Origin: Saccharicrinis sp963677245
GTDB taxonomy: Bacteria; Bacteroidota; Bacteroidia; Bacteroidales; Marinilabiliaceae
Direction: 5' to 3'
Length of the DNA: 64,000 nt
NCBI GenBank assembly: GCA_963677245.1
Contig: OY781921.1
Coordinates: 1,736,001-1,800,000, forward strand
Shown here piece by piece: positions 62,891-64,000 of this stretch; positions within the stretch are counted from its first letter, which is position 1; every line of letters starts with the position of its first letter. The position numbers and the translations under genes were made by a program. The notes below the pieces were generated by a model. That model worked only from the letters and a program-made list of their open reading frames with translations, had not been told where the DNA came from and did no database searches.

Positions 62891-64000
62891 TTAAAAATCA
62901 CGAATAAACTGATTTAAATCGGAGCCTTGTTCCAGGTTTAATTTCTTTCGTAAACGGTATCGGTTTGTATCTAGGCTTCGGGGAGAAATATTCATGAGGT
63001 TTGATATTTCTTTGTTACCTAAATTTGCCCTGATAAATGATAAAATTCGAATATCATTGGAAGTAAGTGACGGATATTTTTCAGTTAAGCGGGCAATAAA
63101 GTCCTGATGAATTTCTGAGAAAAGTTTATGAAAAAGGAATTCCTTTTTTTCATTATTTACCTCATCGTTGATCATATTTGCCCAACGTTTTGCCTCAGCA
63201 TTTCGCATTGCTTCTAAACCTAGCTTTAACTTATTTAAGAATTCATTTTTATGACTGATGATTTCAGTATACTGTAATAATTGCTCATTTTTTAGAGAAA
63301 GTGTTTTTTTTGCCTCGCTTTGTGCAAATACTTTCTCCTGCTTTTTCAGTTTAATCTTGTTAATATTAAGCATCACATAATACATCGTCAGCCAAATTAG
63401 AACGACAACTAAAAAAACAGGTATAATTACCCAATAGGTTTGATACCACCACTTATCAATACCTAAGTATAACGAGGTCTCTTTTAATTCACCCCCATTT
63501 ATTTTAGCCTGAAGAAAAAAGTGATAATTACCTCCTTTTAATTGAGCATAAAAAGCTTCATCTATTGAGGAGCTCCATTCTGACCAATGATTATTATGAG
63601 GCAACAAACGATATCGGTATTCTACTACATCATGTTTTGATTTATGAATACTAAATCGAAACTTTAAATCTTTATTTCCTGCTTTATACTTTAGACCTTT
63701 AGCCGGAAAAGGGAAGTATTTTTTCTGGGTTTTATTATTTACCTCTGTTACGGAAGACACAACCGGAAGACTAAAGGTTTTAAAATCGGAATGGTAATCA
63801 ATATCAAAAACCGTAACGCCTCTGTCGGTAGCTAATCGCAACTTATTCTCTTCAATATCTACATACTTACGATCATTATTTATAAGTTTACCTAATGATT
63901 TAAGTAAAGTATTGTAGGAATAAATATTCCCGTCCGGCAATAACACATCCAGTTTTACTTCCTCGTTCTGAATATACGCCATGGCATTACCATTTTTACT
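62891..64000 (-). CDS. Membrane-spanning triple-tyrosine/LuxR-type regulator, C-terminal part (SusR-like)
   Basis: At least 369 residues; the frame stays open to the last base of the window, so the N-terminus is beyond it. Order in the visible part: end of a beta-propeller-type sensor, a Y_Y_Y domain (YRYRLLPHNNHWSEWSSSI), one transmembrane segment (WVIIPVFLVVVLIWLTMYYVML), a coiled-coil (KKQEKVFAQSEAKKT) and a LuxR/GerE helix-turn-helix (NKEISNLMNISPRSLDTNRYRLRKKL). There is no histidine kinase or receiver domain, so it is not a hybrid two-component system but resembles SusR-type activators. It likely senses a glucan oligosaccharide in the periplasm and activates the adjacent SusC operon. 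Confidence 0.85.
   Translation of the reverse strand, partial: SKNGNAMAYIQNEEVKLDVLLPDGNIYSYNTLLKSLGKLINNDRKYVDIEENKLRLATDRGVTVFDIDYHSDFKTFSLPVVSSVTEVNNKTQKKYFPFPAKGLKYKAGNKDLKFRFSIHKSKHDVVEYRYRLLPHNNHWSEWSSSIDEAFYAQLKGGNYHFFLQAKINGGELKETSLYLGIDKWWYQTYWVIIPVFLVVVLIWLTMYYVMLNINKIKLKKQEKVFAQSEAKKTLSLKNEQLLQYTEIISHKNEFLNKLKLGLEAMRNAEAKRWANMINDEVNNEKKEFLFHKLFSEIHQDFIARLTEKYPSLTSNDIRILSFIRANLGNKEISNLMNISPRSLDTNRYRLRKKLNLEQGSDLNQFIRDF

Noticed and set aside
1..64000. CRISPR arrays, prophage or insertion sequences
   Set aside because: No regular direct repeats with spacers, no transposase, integrase or phage structural genes were found on either strand.

Overview
The window is AT-rich, densely coded DNA from a member of the Bacteroidota. 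Its SusC/SusD pair, type IX secretion (T9SS) C-terminal signals of both type A and type B, a PorP/SprF protein, many lipoproteins and promoters of the phylum-specific form TTG-N18-21-TAnnTTTG all point there. The mix of a beta-glucan utilisation locus, gliding-type adhesin and exopolysaccharide genes suggests a marine or sediment polysaccharide degrader. Placement near Marinilabiliales/Bacteroidales is my inference, not something the sequence proves.

Region 1 (1-13.6 kb) is a capsule/exopolysaccharide locus. A forward block holds the end of a tyrosine autokinase, a Wzy-like polymerase, three glycosyltransferases, an alpha/alpha-toroid protein, a formyltransferase overlapping a polysaccharide deacetylase by 4 bases, and a DUF354 protein. 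It converges on a reverse operon of a second deacetylase, a Wzx-like flippase and a GT4 glycosyltransferase. The two halves meet at a shared bidirectional terminator at 9.74-9.77 kb.

Region 2 (13.7-34.6 kb) is mostly housekeeping and cell surface: Mn-type superoxide dismutase, a MATE transporter, a small lipoprotein, a secreted BNR/sortilin-like protein with a T9SS type A tail, proline dehydrogenase, a 1646-residue PKD-repeat protein with a type B tail coupled to PorP/SprF, Hsp20, an AmmeMemoRadiSam operon (Memo-AMMECR1 fusion, metallophosphoesterase, radical SAM enzyme), two identical tRNA-Lys(UUU) genes, a DUF2284 protein and a GH2 glycosidase.

Region 3 (34.6-45.8 kb) is a looser accessory stretch: small lipoproteins and secreted proteins of unknown function, a CPBP protease, an aldo/keto reductase, an isochorismatase-like hydrolase, an LVIVD-repeat lipoprotein and a DUF418 membrane protein. 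Intergenic DNA is longer here and carries inverted repeats.

Region 4 (46-49.6 kb) is a probable five-gene reverse operon with an envelope flavour: alpha/beta hydrolase, L,D-transpeptidase-like protein, a 61-residue Cys-containing protein, a subclass B1 metallo-beta-lactamase with an extra NTF2-like N-terminal domain, and diacylglycerol kinase.

Region 5 (49.7-64 kb) is a polysaccharide utilisation locus: SusC, SusD, a Big2-domain surface lipoprotein, GH16, two tandem GH128 enzymes with CBM6-like tails, a T9SS-exported carbohydrate-binding protein and GH30. Next to it is the C-terminal part of a membrane-spanning triple-tyrosine/LuxR-type regulator that runs off the window. Together the enzymes predict growth on beta-1,3-glucan with beta-1,6 branches (laminarin or a similar glucan).
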